Source of the DNA: JALORV01 sp963766365
GTDB taxonomy: Bacteria; Pseudomonadota; Gammaproteobacteria; Burkholderiales; Burkholderiaceae_F
Direction: 5' to 3'
Assembly (NCBI GenBank): GCA_963766365.1
Contig: CAVXZK010000011.1
Coordinates: forward strand, 124,001 to 188,000
DNA: 64,000 nucleotides
Numbering within the stretch: position 1 is the first letter of the stretch; each line of letters opens with the position of its first letter. Below the pieces are notes generated by a model. It was given only the letters and a program-made list of their open reading frames with translations. It ran no database searches and was not told the origin of the DNA. Both the position numbers and the translations under genes were made by a program. Shown one piece after another: positions 45,454 to 55,190 of this stretch.

Positions 45454-47450
45454 GCTGTCCTCCGCATCGGCGAGGCCGTCATCGGTTCGTCGATCCTCTC
45501 GTTCTTGCCGCGCAGTCGCTGCGGCAGCAGGTGTTCATACTCCAGAAGCGCTTTCTGCCGCTCGAAGCGGTCGGTGACGCGTTCCTTGGTGGCGTCGACT
45601 TCGGCCTGGCGTCCCGGCGTGTCCGGGTGATCCACATAGTCCTTGGCGCCGTAACCGCGCCATCCCGGCGGCAATTCCATGCGCTTGATGTCCAGCGCCT
45701 CGTACCCGAGGGTGGGCAGCGTGTCGGAGTCGTTCTTCCAGGTCGCCAGCGTGCGCTTCAGCCATTCAGCGTCATTACGGCGCGGGTAGTCCTCGCGGAA
45801 GTGCGCGCCGCGGCTTTCGGTGCGCACCAGGGCGCCGTAGGCCACCGTCAACGCCAGCTTGAGCATCATCTTCGTGCGGTACGCGGTCACCAGTTCCGGA
45901 TTCGGGCCTGCCGTACTGGCCCGCAATCCGATGTTGCGGCTGCGCACCAGCAGCTTCTGCAGTTCGTCGACCGCCTGCTCGAGGTCGGAGCCCTTGCGGA
46001 AGATGCCGACCTTCGCGGTCATGATCTCCTGCATGCGCGCCTTGATCGCGCTCGCGTCCTCGGTGCCCTTGCCGAGCAGGATGCCGGACAGCTTGGCCTG
46101 CTCGCGCTGCACGAAGTCCTTGATGACGCCGGTCGGGATGTGAACGTCGTTCTCGGCCTTGTCGCAGAAGTCCGCGATGAACTCGCCGACGATCATGCCG
46201 GCGACGACGGTCTCGGCAACCGAGTTGCCGCCCAACCGGTTGAAGCCGTGCATGTCCCAGCACGCCGCTTCGCCAGCGGAGAACAAACCCTTCAGCGTCC
46301 GGCTTTCGCCGGTATGGTTGGTGCGCACGCCGCCCATCGTGTAGTGCTGGGCGGGCCGCACCGGGATCATGTCCCTGGTCGGATCGACACCGAGGAAGTA
46401 CTTGCAGATGTCGAACACCTCGCGCAGGTTGTGCTTGATGTGCTTCTCGCCGAGCAGCGTGATGTCGAGCCAGATGTGTTCACCGAAGCGCGACTTCACG
46501 CCCTTGCCCTTGCCGATGTGCTCTTCCATGCGGCGCGACACGACGTCGCGCGACGCGAGTTCCTTCTTCTCCGGCTCGTAGTCCGGCATGAAGCGGTGGC
46601 CATCGACGTCCTTGAGCAGGCCGCCGTCGCCGCGGCAGCCCTCGGTGACGAGGATGCCGGCGGGGAAGATCCCGGTCGGGTGGAACTGGACCGCTTCCAT
46701 GTTGCCGAGTGCGGCGATGCCGGTTTCCAGTGCGATCGCGTGGCCGATGCCCTCGCAGATCACCGCGTTGGTCGTGACTCGATACAGGCGTCCCGCGCCT
46801 CCGGTGGCAATGGCGGTGGCCTTGGCCACGTACGCGGTCAGCTCACCGGTGATCAGGTTGCGCACCACCGCGCCGTAGCAGCGCCCGGCCTCATGGATCA
46901 ACGCCAGCGCTTCGGTGCGTTCGTGCACCGGGATCGAGGCTGCAATCGCCTGGTCGCTGACGGCCTGCAGCATCGCGTGGCCGGTGGCATCGGCGACGTA
47001 ACAGGTGCGCCATTTCTTGGTTCCGCCGAAGTCGCGCTGCGCGACCAGTCCGTGCGCTTCGTCGCGCTCGGTGATCGTGACTTTCTGGCTGTTGATGACG
47101 ACCTGGCGGTCGCCCTTGCGCACGCGGCTCCACGGCACACCCCAGGCCGCCAGTTCACGCACGGCCTTCGGTGCCGTGTTGACGAACATGCGTACCACGT
47201 CCTGGTCGGCGCCCCAGTCGGAACCGCGCACGGTGTCTTCGAAGTGCACGTCCTCGTTGTCGCCCTGGCCCTTGATGACGTTGCCGAGGCTTGCCTGCAT
47301 GCCCCCCTGTGCGGCCTTGCTGTGCGAACGCTTGACAGGCACCAGCGACAGGATGACCGAGTCGTGCCCCCGGCGCTTGGCGGCGATTGCCATGCGCAGG
47401 CCGGCAAGTCCGCCGCCGATGACCAATACGTCGGTGTAGACGACCTTCAT
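45450..47450 (-). CDS. frdA: Fumarate reductase flavoprotein subunit
   Basis: Catalytic subunit of 666 residues reducing fumarate to succinate on the cytoplasmic side. FAD binding GGGLAGLRMAIAAKRRG is at the N-terminus. The histidine that covalently holds FAD is in KRSHSKAAQGG (near 45). Active-site regions QFHPTGIFPAGILVTEGCRGDGG and HTGESRTLKGLFSAGEAAC ... GFNRLGGNSVAE are complete. Length and sequence fit the Wolinella-type enzyme (about 656 residues) better than the E. coli FrdA. The start at 47450 overlaps the frdC stop (ATGA). Confidence 0.95.
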   Translation of the reverse strand: MKVVYTDVLVIGGGLAGLRMAIAAKRRGHDSVILSLVPVKRSHSKAAQGGMQASLGNVIKGQGDNEDVHFEDTVRGSDWGADQDVVRMFVNTAPKAVRELAAWGVPWSRVRKGDRQVVINSQKVTITERDEAHGLVAQRDFGGTKKWRTCYVADATGHAMLQAVSDQAIAASIPVHERTEALALIHEAGRCYGAVVRNLITGELTAYVAKATAIATGGAGRLYRVTTNAVICEGIGHAIALETGIAALGNMEAVQFHPTGIFPAGILVTEGCRGDGGLLKDVDGHRFMPDYEPEKKELASRDVVSRRMEEHIGKGKGVKSRFGEHIWLDITLLGEKHIKHNLREVFDICKYFLGVDPTRDMIPVRPAQHYTMGGVRTNHTGESRTLKGLFSAGEAACWDMHGFNRLGGNSVAETVVAGMIVGEFIADFCDKAENDVHIPTGVIKDFVQREQAKLSGILLGKGTEDASAIKARMQEIMTAKVGIFRKGSDLEQAVDELQKLLVRSRNIGLRASTAGPNPELVTAYRTKMMLKLALTVAYGALVRTESRGAHFREDYPRRNDAEWLKRTLATWKNDSDTLPTLGYEALDIKRMELPPGWRGYGAKDYVDHPDTPGRQAEVDATKERVTDRFERQKALLEYEHLLPQRLRGKNERIDEPMTASPMRRTA

Positions 47451-48268
47451 CGCGTTTCTCCCTTCAGCCAGGAGGGCCACCAGGCTGGCGGCGCCGATTG
47501 CGGTGGCGTCTGCAACCACGCCGGCACATAGCGCTGTCCCGGATTGAAGCGATGGTCGTAGCCGATCTTCATGTAAGCGGCCAGCGTTGCCAGCCCGAGG
47601 ATGATGAAGAACGCCGACAGCACCCACTTGAGCAGCTTCAGGTTCTTGCGCGTGGCATTGGGGTCCCTGCCCGCGAACCAGCCCCACTTCACGCAGAGTC
47701 GATACAGGCCGATGCCGCCATGCAGTTCGACCGCGAACAGCAGAATGAGGTAGAGCGGCCACCAGCGGCCGGTCCAGACGCGGTCGGCCGACTCGAACGG
47801 GCCGATCATCCCGGGGTGCATCAGCATCTGGTACAGGTGCACCGACGCCAGGAAGAACATCGCGAAGCCGGTGACGACCTGCCACCACCAGAGTGTCGTG
47901 TCCTCGTGATGCATCATGCCCATGTGGTCGCGGTAGACGCGGTACTGGGCGTAGTTGATCGGGAATTTCCGCACTGCCAACGCGGCGTGCAGGATGAACA
48001 GCGTGAACACCACCGCCACGACCCCTGACACGATGACCGGATAGGCGGTGCCGAAGAAGAAGTAGCCCTCGAACATCTTCGTGATGACCCACATCGCGTC
48101 GTAGCCGAGCAGGATCGACGACACGAAAAACATGTGGCCCCACATGAAGAGCGCCAGGATCAGGCCGGAGGCGCTTTGAGCGAAATCGAGCCGGGCGGGC
48201 CATCGGCTCTTGCGCGGACGAGCGACTCCGCCCATCGCAGCTGCGAGGTTGGCTTGTACGTTCATCAT
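47447..48268 (-). CDS. frdC: Fumarate reductase dihaem cytochrome b subunit (Wolinella type)
   Basis: Membrane anchor of 273 residues with five transmembrane helices. Four haem-ligand histidines are seen in the expected helices: MWGHMFF, FILHAALAV, ASVHLYQ and VELHGGIG. In the last, Glu precedes His by two residues, matching Glu180-His182 of W. succinogenes FrdC (the proton 'E-pathway' residue). Gene order frdC-frdA-frdB is also that of Wolinella. ATG at 48268 (or 48265) is taken as the start, with a poor ribosome site; a longer frame reaches 48331. The enzyme would take electrons from menaquinol or a similar low-potential quinol. Confidence 0.92.
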   Translation of the reverse strand: MMNVQANLAAAMGGVARPRKSRWPARLDFAQSASGLILALFMWGHMFFVSSILLGYDAMWVITKMFEGYFFFGTAYPVIVSGVVAVVFTLFILHAALAVRKFPINYAQYRVYRDHMGMMHHEDTTLWWWQVVTGFAMFFLASVHLYQMLMHPGMIGPFESADRVWTGRWWPLYLILLFAVELHGGIGLYRLCVKWGWFAGRDPNATRKNLKLLKWVLSAFFIILGLATLAAYMKIGYDHRFNPGQRYVPAWLQTPPQSAPPAWWPSWLKGETR

Positions 48269-48336
48269 GGGTTCGCGCAGCGAGCGCGCCGTCGGGTGGA
48301 TCTGCCGGCAGTGTCGTCCGTCGTTGCGCATCGTGG

Positions 48337-48350
48337 TTGACAGCCATCAA
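48337..48350 (-). promoter_or_regulatory. FNR/ANR-type box upstream of frdCAB
   Basis: TTGAC-AGCC-ATCAA, one mismatch from the FNR consensus TTGAT-N4-ATCAA. It ends 68 bases before the frdC start. If the site works as a class II activator (centre at -41.5), transcription would begin near 48302 and give a 34-base leader. Confidence 0.7.
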
Positions 48351-48431
48351 GTTGCGGAACGATCTTGCCGGCCCCATGAGGGCGTCGCGGGTATGCCGCT
48401 TTGTGGAACGGGCTTGCGCAATCCGGATCGG

Positions 48432-48445
48432 TTGACCGGGATCAA
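48432..48445 (+). promoter_or_regulatory. FNR/ANR-type box upstream of nfnAB-nifJ operon
   Basis: TTGAC-CGGG-ATCAA, one mismatch from the FNR consensus. It ends 75 bases before the nfnAB start; class II geometry would place the transcription start near 48480. It mirrors the box on the frd side of the same 252-base intergenic region. Confidence 0.7.
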
Positions 48446-48520
48446 CGGCGGCGGGAAGTGCGGTGGGAGCATCCCCGCCTAGAGGGCAATCTGCCTGCTT
48501 ACGCCGAGCGAGTACGACCG

Positions 48521-50896
48521 ATGTACACGATCTCCCGCCGCGAATCCTTTTCCGACACCACCTTCCTCTGGGACGTGATGGCGCCCGATGTAGCGAGATC
48601 GGCCGAGCCGGGGCACTTCGTAATGCTGCGACTTCATGAGGGCAGCGAACGCATCCCGCTGACGGTCGCCGACTACGACCGCGACGCCGGCACCGTCACT
48701 CTCGTCGTGCAGGCGCTCGGCAAGACGACGCTCGAAATGCGCGATCACTATAAGGAAGGCGACACATTTACCGACTTTGTCGGCCCGCTCGGGTTGCCGC
48801 AGCACGTCGGCCAGTTCGGCCACGTGGTGCTGGTCGGCGGTGGCCTCGGGGTGGCGCCGGTGTTTCCGCAATTGCGGGCCTTCAAGGCCGCCGGCAACCG
48901 CACGACCGGGATCATCGGTTTCCGCAACAAGGACCTGGTGTTCTGGGAAGACAAGTTCGGCGCCGAGTGCGACAACCTGATCGTCTGCACCGACGACGGC
49001 AGTTACGGCAAGCCGGGCTTCGTCACCGCGGCGCTGAAGGAAGTGCTGGAGAAGGACAAGCCGGATCTCGTCGTCGCGATCGGCCCGTTGCCGATGATGT
49101 ACGCCTGCGTCGAGACCACGCGGCCGTTCGGCGTGAAGACGATGGTGTCATTGAACGCGATCATGGTCGATGGCACCGGCATGTGTGGTTCATGCCGCGT
49201 GACCGTCGGCAATGAAATCAAGTTCGCCTGCGTCGACGGCCCGGACTTCGATGGGCATCAGGTCGACTTCAAGGAACTGATGCTGCGGCAGAAGCGCTTC
49301 AGGGGCGAGGAGGCCGCTGCCAACAGCGACTACGCGCACGTCTGTGAAGTCGACAAGCAACTCTTCGCCGAAGGCAAGCGCAACTACAAGAAATTCAAGG
49401 ACCTGCCGCCGCACGCAGTGAAGATGCCGGAGCGCGACGCTTTGGAGCGGTCGCGCAACTTCAAGGAAGTGAACCTCGGCTATTCGATGTCCGACGCGCT
49501 GGCCGAGGCCGAGCGCTGCATCATGTGCACCAAGCCAACCTGCATCGAGGGCTGCCCGGTCGGCATCGACATCCCGCGCTTCATCCGCCACCTGCTGGTG
49601 CGTGACCTCGACGGCGCGCTCGGCGTGATCAATGAATCCAACCTGTTCCCGTCGGTGTGCGGTCGGGTGTGTCCGCAGGAGTCGCAGTGCGAGGCGCAGT
49701 GCCAGGTCGGCCGCAACAAGAAGACGCCGATGGAGTCGGTGGCGATTGGCCGGCTAGAGCGCTTCATCGGCGACAACGCACACGCGCCGAAAGCGGCGCC
49801 GCCACAGTTCGAAAAGCCCTTCGGCAAGGTCGCGATCGTTGGCTCCGGTCCATCGGGCCTCGCGGTGGCCGCGGACCTTGCGAAGTGTGGCGCCGAGGTG
49901 ACCGTCTATGAAGCACTGCACGTAGTCGGCGGCGTCCTGCAGTACGGCATTCCGTCGTTCCGGCTGCCGCGCGAAATCATCAGCCGCGAGGTCGACAATC
50001 TCAAGGGGCTCGGCGTGAAGTTCGAGACCAACAAGGTGATCGGCAAGACGTTCTCGATCCCGCAGCTGCTTGGCGAGATGGGTTTCGACGCGGCGTTCGT
50101 CGGCGCCGGCGCGGGTGCGCCGGCATTCCTCGGGATTCCCGGTGAATACGCGGGACAGGTCTACTCGGCGAACGAGTTCCTGACGCGCGTGAATCTGATG
50201 GGCGGCGACAAGTTTCCGTACCTGGATACGCCGATCACGCTCGGCAAGAGTGTCGTCGTCATCGGTGCTGGCAACACCGCGATGGACTGCCTGAGGGTCG
50301 CCAAGCGGCTCGGCACACCGACCGTGCGATGCGTGTACCGGCGCTCCGAAGCGGAAGCGCCGGCGCGGATCGAGGAACTGCGCCACGCGAAGGAGGAGGG
50401 GATCGACTTCTTCTTCCTGCATGGACCGGTCGAGATCCTCGTCGACGGCGACGGCAACGTGCGCGGCATGAAGGTGCAGAAGATGGCGCTCGGCGAACCC
50501 GACGAGAAGGGCCGCCGGCAGCCGATCCCGCAGGACGAGTTCGTCGAACTCGACTGCGACACAGTGATCTACGCGCTCGGCACCAAGGCGAATCCGATCG
50601 TTACCAAGTCGACGCCTGGGCTGGAACTGAACAAGTGGGGCTACATCGTCGCCGATCCGATGACGCAGGCCACCAGTGTGCCGGGAGTGTTCGCCGGCGG
50701 CGACATTGTCACCGGCGGTGCGACGGTGATCCTGGCGATGGGCGCTGGCCGCCGCGCTGCGCGCGCGATTGGTGCCTGGCTAGCCAGCGACAAGACCAAG
50801 TGGCCGATCACGCAGGCAGACGCCGATGCGTTCGTGCCGCCGACCGCGGTCGCTTCCGTACCTACCGAGCCTGCCACTGCCGAGGCCAAGCCATGA
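48521..50896 (+). CDS. NfnAB-type fusion: NADH-dependent ferredoxin:NADP+ oxidoreductase
   Basis: Cytosolic flavoprotein of 791 residues joining the two subunits of Nfn (SudBA). Residues 1-280 match NfnA/SudB, with an FAD and NAD domain (VVLVGGGLGVAPVFPQL) and a 2Fe-2S site DGTGMCGSCRV ... ACVDGP. From about 320 on it matches NfnB/SudA (GltD-like): two 4Fe-4S motifs, CIMCTKPTCIEGCP and CGRVCPQESQCEAQC, then FAD (AIVGSGPSGLAVAADLAKCG) and NADP domains (VVVIGAGNTAMDCLRVAKRLG) ending VFAGGDIVTGGATVILAMGAGRRAA. Nfn couples NADH and reduced ferredoxin to NADPH formation by bifurcation. The MYTISRRES start is typical of SudB. It heads the nifJ operon. Confidence 0.85.
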   Translation: MYTISRRESFSDTTFLWDVMAPDVARSAEPGHFVMLRLHEGSERIPLTVADYDRDAGTVTLVVQALGKTTLEMRDHYKEGDTFTDFVGPLGLPQHVGQFGHVVLVGGGLGVAPVFPQLRAFKAAGNRTTGIIGFRNKDLVFWEDKFGAECDNLIVCTDDGSYGKPGFVTAALKEVLEKDKPDLVVAIGPLPMMYACVETTRPFGVKTMVSLNAIMVDGTGMCGSCRVTVGNEIKFACVDGPDFDGHQVDFKELMLRQKRFRGEEAAANSDYAHVCEVDKQLFAEGKRNYKKFKDLPPHAVKMPERDALERSRNFKEVNLGYSMSDALAEAERCIMCTKPTCIEGCPVGIDIPRFIRHLLVRDLDGALGVINESNLFPSVCGRVCPQESQCEAQCQVGRNKKTPMESVAIGRLERFIGDNAHAPKAAPPQFEKPFGKVAIVGSGPSGLAVAADLAKCGAEVTVYEALHVVGGVLQYGIPSFRLPREIISREVDNLKGLGVKFETNKVIGKTFSIPQLLGEMGFDAAFVGAGAGAPAFLGIPGEYAGQVYSANEFLTRVNLMGGDKFPYLDTPITLGKSVVVIGAGNTAMDCLRVAKRLGTPTVRCVYRRSEAEAPARIEELRHAKEEGIDFFFLHGPVEILVDGDGNVRGMKVQKMALGEPDEKGRRQPIPQDEFVELDCDTVIYALGTKANPIVTKSTPGLELNKWGYIVADPMTQATSVPGVFAGGDIVTGGATVILAMGAGRRAARAIGAWLASDKTKWPITQADADAFVPPTAVASVPTEPATAEAKP

Positions 50897-51528
50897 GTGT
50901 CTGCCCGCGCTGCCATCGTCCCCTCGAAGGTGAGGAGTCCTATATCTGCTGTGCCGGCATGGAACTGCGCTGGCGCTGCACTGACTGCCACAAGGTCGCC
51001 GAAGGCTTCGCCTTCCCGTACGGCCTGTGTCCGTACTGCAAGGGCAGGCTCGAGATGCTAGACCGCGGCGCGATCGAAGACGACCGCGCGCTCGACGCGG
51101 TGCGCAAGGCCTTCGAGATCGAACTCGGTGGCCACGCGTTCTATCAGCGCGCTGCCAGCGAGTCCAAGGATCCGGTGCTGCAGGATCTGTTCGGTCGTTT
51201 CGCCGAGATGGAGCGGGAGCACATGGAAACGCTTTCGAAGCGCTACCACGCCGAGCTTCCGGCGCCCTCGACCGATTACCAGCTGGACCGCGCAGCGATC
51301 TTCGCCGGCATAGATCGCAGGCCCGAGGACCCAGCCAACCTGTTCCGCATCGCCATTGCCTTTGAGGAGCGGGCCGTCGAGTTCTTCACCCGCGAGGGCG
51401 AGCGCGCGCCCGCGGGATCGGCCGAACGCGAGCTCTATCGCGAACTGGCTGCGGAGGAACGGGAACACGTCGAGTTGCTGACCACCGAATTCCGTCGCTG
51501 GGAGACTGGCAAGGTCGGAATCCTTTAG
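50893..51528 (+). CDS. Rubrerythrin-like diiron protein with N-terminal zinc ribbon
   Basis: Protein of 211 residues. The N-terminus has paired CxxC motifs (CPRCHRPL, CCAGMELRWRCTDC, CPYC) forming one or two zinc-ribbon or rubredoxin-like knuckles. The rest (about 60-205) is a ferritin-like four-helix bundle with metal-binding EIELGGHAFY, EMEREHMETL, EERAVEFF and EEREHVELL segments. Rubrerythrins reduce hydrogen peroxide. The ATG overlaps the nfn stop (ATGA) and the next gene is nifJ, so it likely protects the oxygen-sensitive ferredoxin enzymes or takes electrons from them. Confidence 0.85.
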   Translation: MSVCPRCHRPLEGEESYICCAGMELRWRCTDCHKVAEGFAFPYGLCPYCKGRLEMLDRGAIEDDRALDAVRKAFEIELGGHAFYQRAASESKDPVLQDLFGRFAEMEREHMETLSKRYHAELPAPSTDYQLDRAAIFAGIDRRPEDPANLFRIAIAFEERAVEFFTREGERAPAGSAERELYRELAAEEREHVELLTTEFRRWETGKVGIL

Positions 51529-51539
51529 CAGGAAGGGCC

Positions 51540-54500
51540 ATGATCAAGAACCCTTATGTGCTCGACGGCAACGAAGCCGCTGCCCGCATCGCTCACCTGC
51601 TGAGCGAGGTGATCGCGATCTACCCGATCACGCCGTCATCGACAATGGGCGAACTGGCGGATGCCTGGTCGGCCGCCGGGACGAAGAACCTGTGGGGGCA
51701 GGTTCCGGAGGTCATCGAAATGCAGAGCGAGGCCGGCGCTGCAGGCGCGGTGCACGGTTCGCTGCAGGCCGGCGCGCTAACCACGACCTTCACCGCGTCA
51801 CAGGGACTGCTGCTGAAGCTGCCCAACATGTTCAAGATCGCCGGCGAACTGACGCCGGCGGTCTTCCACATTGCCGCGCGCACCCTGGCGACGCACGCGC
51901 TTTCCATCTTCGGCGACCACAGCGATGTGATGAGCGCGCGCACCACCGGCTTTGCGCTGCTCGCCTCGTCCAGCGTCCAGGAAGCACAGGACATGGCGAT
52001 GATCGCGCACATGGCCACGCTCAAGGCACGCGTGCCGTTCCTGCACTTCTTCGACGGCTTTCGTACCAGTCACGAAGTCAACAAGATCGACCTGCTGATG
52101 GAGGACGATGCGCGGCAGCTGATCGACGACGACCTGGTGCACGCGCATCGTGCGCGGGCGCTGAACCCTGACGCACCGGTGATCCGTGGCACCGCGCAGA
52201 ACCCGGACGTCTTCTTCCAGGCACGCGAGGCCTGCAATCCGTTCTACATGGCCGTGCCCGGGGTGGTGCGCGAGTCGATGGAGCGCTTTGCGCAGGTTAC
52301 CGGCCGGAAATACAGCCTGTTCTGGTACAGCGGTGCGCCGGACGCCGAGCGCGTGGTCGTGCAGATGGGCTCCGGCGTCGGTGCCACGCGCGAGGCGGTG
52401 GCCAAGCTCGGCGCCGCGGGCGAGAAGGTGGGCCTGGTTACCGTGCGGCTGTACCGGCCGTTCGATGTGCAAGCTTTCGTGGCGACGCTGCCGAAGACGG
52501 TGCGCTCGATTGCGGTGCTCGACCGCACCAAGGAACCCGGCGCGATCGGCGAGCCGCTATACCAGGACGTCGTGACCGCCCTGGTCGAAGGCTGGCCGCA
52601 GGACAGTCCGATGCCGCGCGTGATCGGCGGCCGTTACGGGCTGTCGTCCAAGGAGTACACCCCGGCGATGGCGAAGGCCGTGCTCGACGAACTGAAGCAG
52701 CCGCAGCCGAAGCGCCATTTCACCGCCGGCATCCTCGATGACGTCACCGGCCTGTCGCTGAAGTGGGACCCGGACTTCGTCACTGAAGCCAAAGGCGTCA
52801 CTCGCGCAGTGTTCTACGGCCTCGGCGCGGACGGCACGGTGGGTGCCACGAAGAACACCGTCAAGATCATCGGTGAGAACACGCCGCTGCACGCGCAGGG
52901 CTACTTTGTCTACGACAGCAAGAAGTCCGGGGCGATCACCGTGTCCCACCTGCGCTTCGGTCCGGAGCCGATCGAGTCGACGTACCTGATCGGGCAAGCG
53001 GACTTCATCGCCTGCCATCAGTTCGAGTTCATGGAGAAGCTCGACGTCCTGGAACTCGCGCGGCCCGGTGCGACCTTCCTGCTGAATAGTCCCTACGGCG
53101 CGGACGAAGTGTGGAGCAAGCTGCCGCGCGAGGCGCAGCAGTCGATCCTCGACCGCAACCTCAAGTTCTACGTGGTGGATGCGCTGGCTGTGGCCAGGCA
53201 CGCCGGCCTGGCGGGCCGCATCAACACGGTGACGCAGGCCTGCTTCTTCGCGATCTCCGGCATCCTGCCCCGCGACGAGGCCATCGCGAAAATCAAGGAC
53301 GCGATTCGCAAGACCTATGGCAAGCGCGGCGAGACCGTGCTGGCGCGCAATTTCGCCGCCGTCGATACGTCGCTCGCGGCGATGGCCGAAGTGAAGGTGC
53401 CCGACCGCGCCGAGTCGCTGATGTCGCGCCGTCCGATCGTGCCGAAGGCGGCGCCGGACTTCGTGCAGCGCGTGACGGCCATGATGCTCGACGGCAAGGG
53501 CGACCTGCTGCCGGTGTCGGCGATGCCGGTCGACGGCACCTTCCCGACCGGAACCACGCAATGGGAAAAGCGCAGCATTGCGCAGGAGATCCCGATCTGG
53601 GACGAGAAGCTCTGCACGCAGTGCGCGATCTGCCCGCTGGTCTGCCCGCATGCGGCTATTCGCCAGACAGTCCTTACGCCGGAGGAGATGAAGCGGGCTC
53701 CCGCCACGTTCAAGGCGGTGCCGTGGTCACGCAAGGACGGCAGCGGGCTCGAAGACATGCTGTACAGCCTGCAGATCGCGCCCGAGGACTGCACCGGCTG
53801 CGGCGCGTGCGTGGACGTCTGTCCCACGCGCAGCAAGCAGGTCGTCAAGCACAAGGCGATCAACATGGCGGCCAAGCTCGAGCACCTCGAGGTCGAACGT
53901 GCCAATTACGAGTTCTTCTTGAGCCTGCCTGAAGTGCGGCCGTCGTTCGACAAGATCGATGGCCTGCGCGGCTCGCAGTTGCGCCAGCCGCTCTTCGAAT
54001 ACTCGGGCGCGTGCTCGGGTTGCGGTGAGACGCCGTACCTCAAACTGCTGTCGCAGCTGTACGGCGACCATCTCGTGATCGCCAACGCTACCGGCTGTTC
54101 GTCGATCTACGGCGGCAACCTGCCAACCACGCCTTATTCGAAAAACGCGGAAGGGCAGGGACCGACCTGGGCCAACAGCCTGTTCGAGGACAACGCGGAG
54201 TTTGGGCTTGGCATGCGGCTGGCACTCGATGCGCAGCAGACCCTCGCGCAAATGCTGGTGACCCAGCTGCGCGACCGAATCGGCCTGGAACTCGCCGATG
54301 CGTTGCTTCGTAGCCCGCAGGGCAACGACGAGCAGATCAAGGAGCAGCGACAGCGGGTGAAGCAGCTGAAGCGGATCCTGGCGGATCTCCGCTCGCCCGA
54401 GGCGGCGCGGCTGCTGGCAGTGGCCGACAGCCTGGTCGTGCGCAGCGTCTGGATCGTCGGTGGCGATGGCTGGGCTTACGACATCGGCTATGGCGGCCTC

Positions 54501-55190
54501 GACCACGTGCTCGCCTCCGGTCGTAACGTCAACATCCTGGTGCTCGACACCGAGGTCTACAGCAACACCGGCGGGCAGGCGTCGAAGTCGACGCCGCGCG
54601 GCGCGGTGGCGAAGTTCGCCGCGGCCGGCAAGCCGATCGGCAAGAAGGACCTGGGCATGATCGCGATGGCCTACGGCAACGTGTACGTCGCGCAGGTGGC
54701 CATGGGTGCCAACCCGGTGCACACGGTGCGCACCTTCCAGGAAGCGGCCGCGTGGAACGGGCCGTCACTGATCATTGCCTACAGCCACTGCATCGCGCAC
54801 GGCATCGACATGACTACAGGCTTCAGCCATCAGCGCGACGCGGTGAAGAGCGGCTACCTGACGCTGTACCACTATGACCCGCGGCTCGGCATGGGCGGGG
54901 CCGACCAGCCGTTGAAGCTCGACTCGCGCAAGCCCACGATCCCGCTTGACCAGTTCACGATGAAGGAAGGCCGCTTCGCGATGCTGGCTCAGGCTGATCC
55001 GGCGCGCGCCAAGGCGCTCGGCAAGCAGGCGCAGGCGGAAGCAGAGGCACGCTGGCAGTTCTATGAACAGGTGGCCGGGGTCCACCGGGTCGTGGCCGAG
55101 GCGACGACATCGGGCGATGGCGTGGCAGCGGACCCCGCGGTCGAGTCCAAGGATCCTGCGAAGTCGCAAACTCAGGAGGCCCAATCATGA
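51540..55190 (+). CDS. nifJ: Pyruvate:ferredoxin (flavodoxin) oxidoreductase
   Basis: Single-chain enzyme of 1216 residues oxidising pyruvate and CoA to acetyl-CoA and CO2 with reduction of ferredoxin. Domains in order: pyrimidine-binding (YPITPSSTMGELADAW, from residue 25), gamma-type and domain III, the two-cluster ferredoxin domain (CTQCAICPLVCPHAA and CTGCGACVDVCPTRS, near 695-760), and the TPP domain with CSGCGETPY, GCSSIYGGNLPTTPY, GGDGWAYDIGYGGLDH and NTEVYSNTGGQASKSTP-like sequence. A non-conserved tail of about 30 residues ends the chain. It is intact. The next gene's start overlaps its stop. Confidence 0.96.
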   Translation: MIKNPYVLDGNEAAARIAHLLSEVIAIYPITPSSTMGELADAWSAAGTKNLWGQVPEVIEMQSEAGAAGAVHGSLQAGALTTTFTASQGLLLKLPNMFKIAGELTPAVFHIAARTLATHALSIFGDHSDVMSARTTGFALLASSSVQEAQDMAMIAHMATLKARVPFLHFFDGFRTSHEVNKIDLLMEDDARQLIDDDLVHAHRARALNPDAPVIRGTAQNPDVFFQAREACNPFYMAVPGVVRESMERFAQVTGRKYSLFWYSGAPDAERVVVQMGSGVGATREAVAKLGAAGEKVGLVTVRLYRPFDVQAFVATLPKTVRSIAVLDRTKEPGAIGEPLYQDVVTALVEGWPQDSPMPRVIGGRYGLSSKEYTPAMAKAVLDELKQPQPKRHFTAGILDDVTGLSLKWDPDFVTEAKGVTRAVFYGLGADGTVGATKNTVKIIGENTPLHAQGYFVYDSKKSGAITVSHLRFGPEPIESTYLIGQADFIACHQFEFMEKLDVLELARPGATFLLNSPYGADEVWSKLPREAQQSILDRNLKFYVVDALAVARHAGLAGRINTVTQACFFAISGILPRDEAIAKIKDAIRKTYGKRGETVLARNFAAVDTSLAAMAEVKVPDRAESLMSRRPIVPKAAPDFVQRVTAMMLDGKGDLLPVSAMPVDGTFPTGTTQWEKRSIAQEIPIWDEKLCTQCAICPLVCPHAAIRQTVLTPEEMKRAPATFKAVPWSRKDGSGLEDMLYSLQIAPEDCTGCGACVDVCPTRSKQVVKHKAINMAAKLEHLEVERANYEFFLSLPEVRPSFDKIDGLRGSQLRQPLFEYSGACSGCGETPYLKLLSQLYGDHLVIANATGCSSIYGGNLPTTPYSKNAEGQGPTWANSLFEDNAEFGLGMRLALDAQQTLAQMLVTQLRDRIGLELADALLRSPQGNDEQIKEQRQRVKQLKRILADLRSPEAARLLAVADSLVVRSVWIVGGDGWAYDIGYGGLDHVLASGRNVNILVLDTEVYSNTGGQASKSTPRGAVAKFAAAGKPIGKKDLGMIAMAYGNVYVAQVAMGANPVHTVRTFQEAAAWNGPSLIIAYSHCIAHGIDMTTGFSHQRDAVKSGYLTLYHYDPRLGMGGADQPLKLDSRKPTIPLDQFTMKEGRFAMLAQADPARAKALGKQAQAEAEARWQFYEQVAGVHRVVAEATTSGDGVAADPAVESKDPAKSQTQEAQS

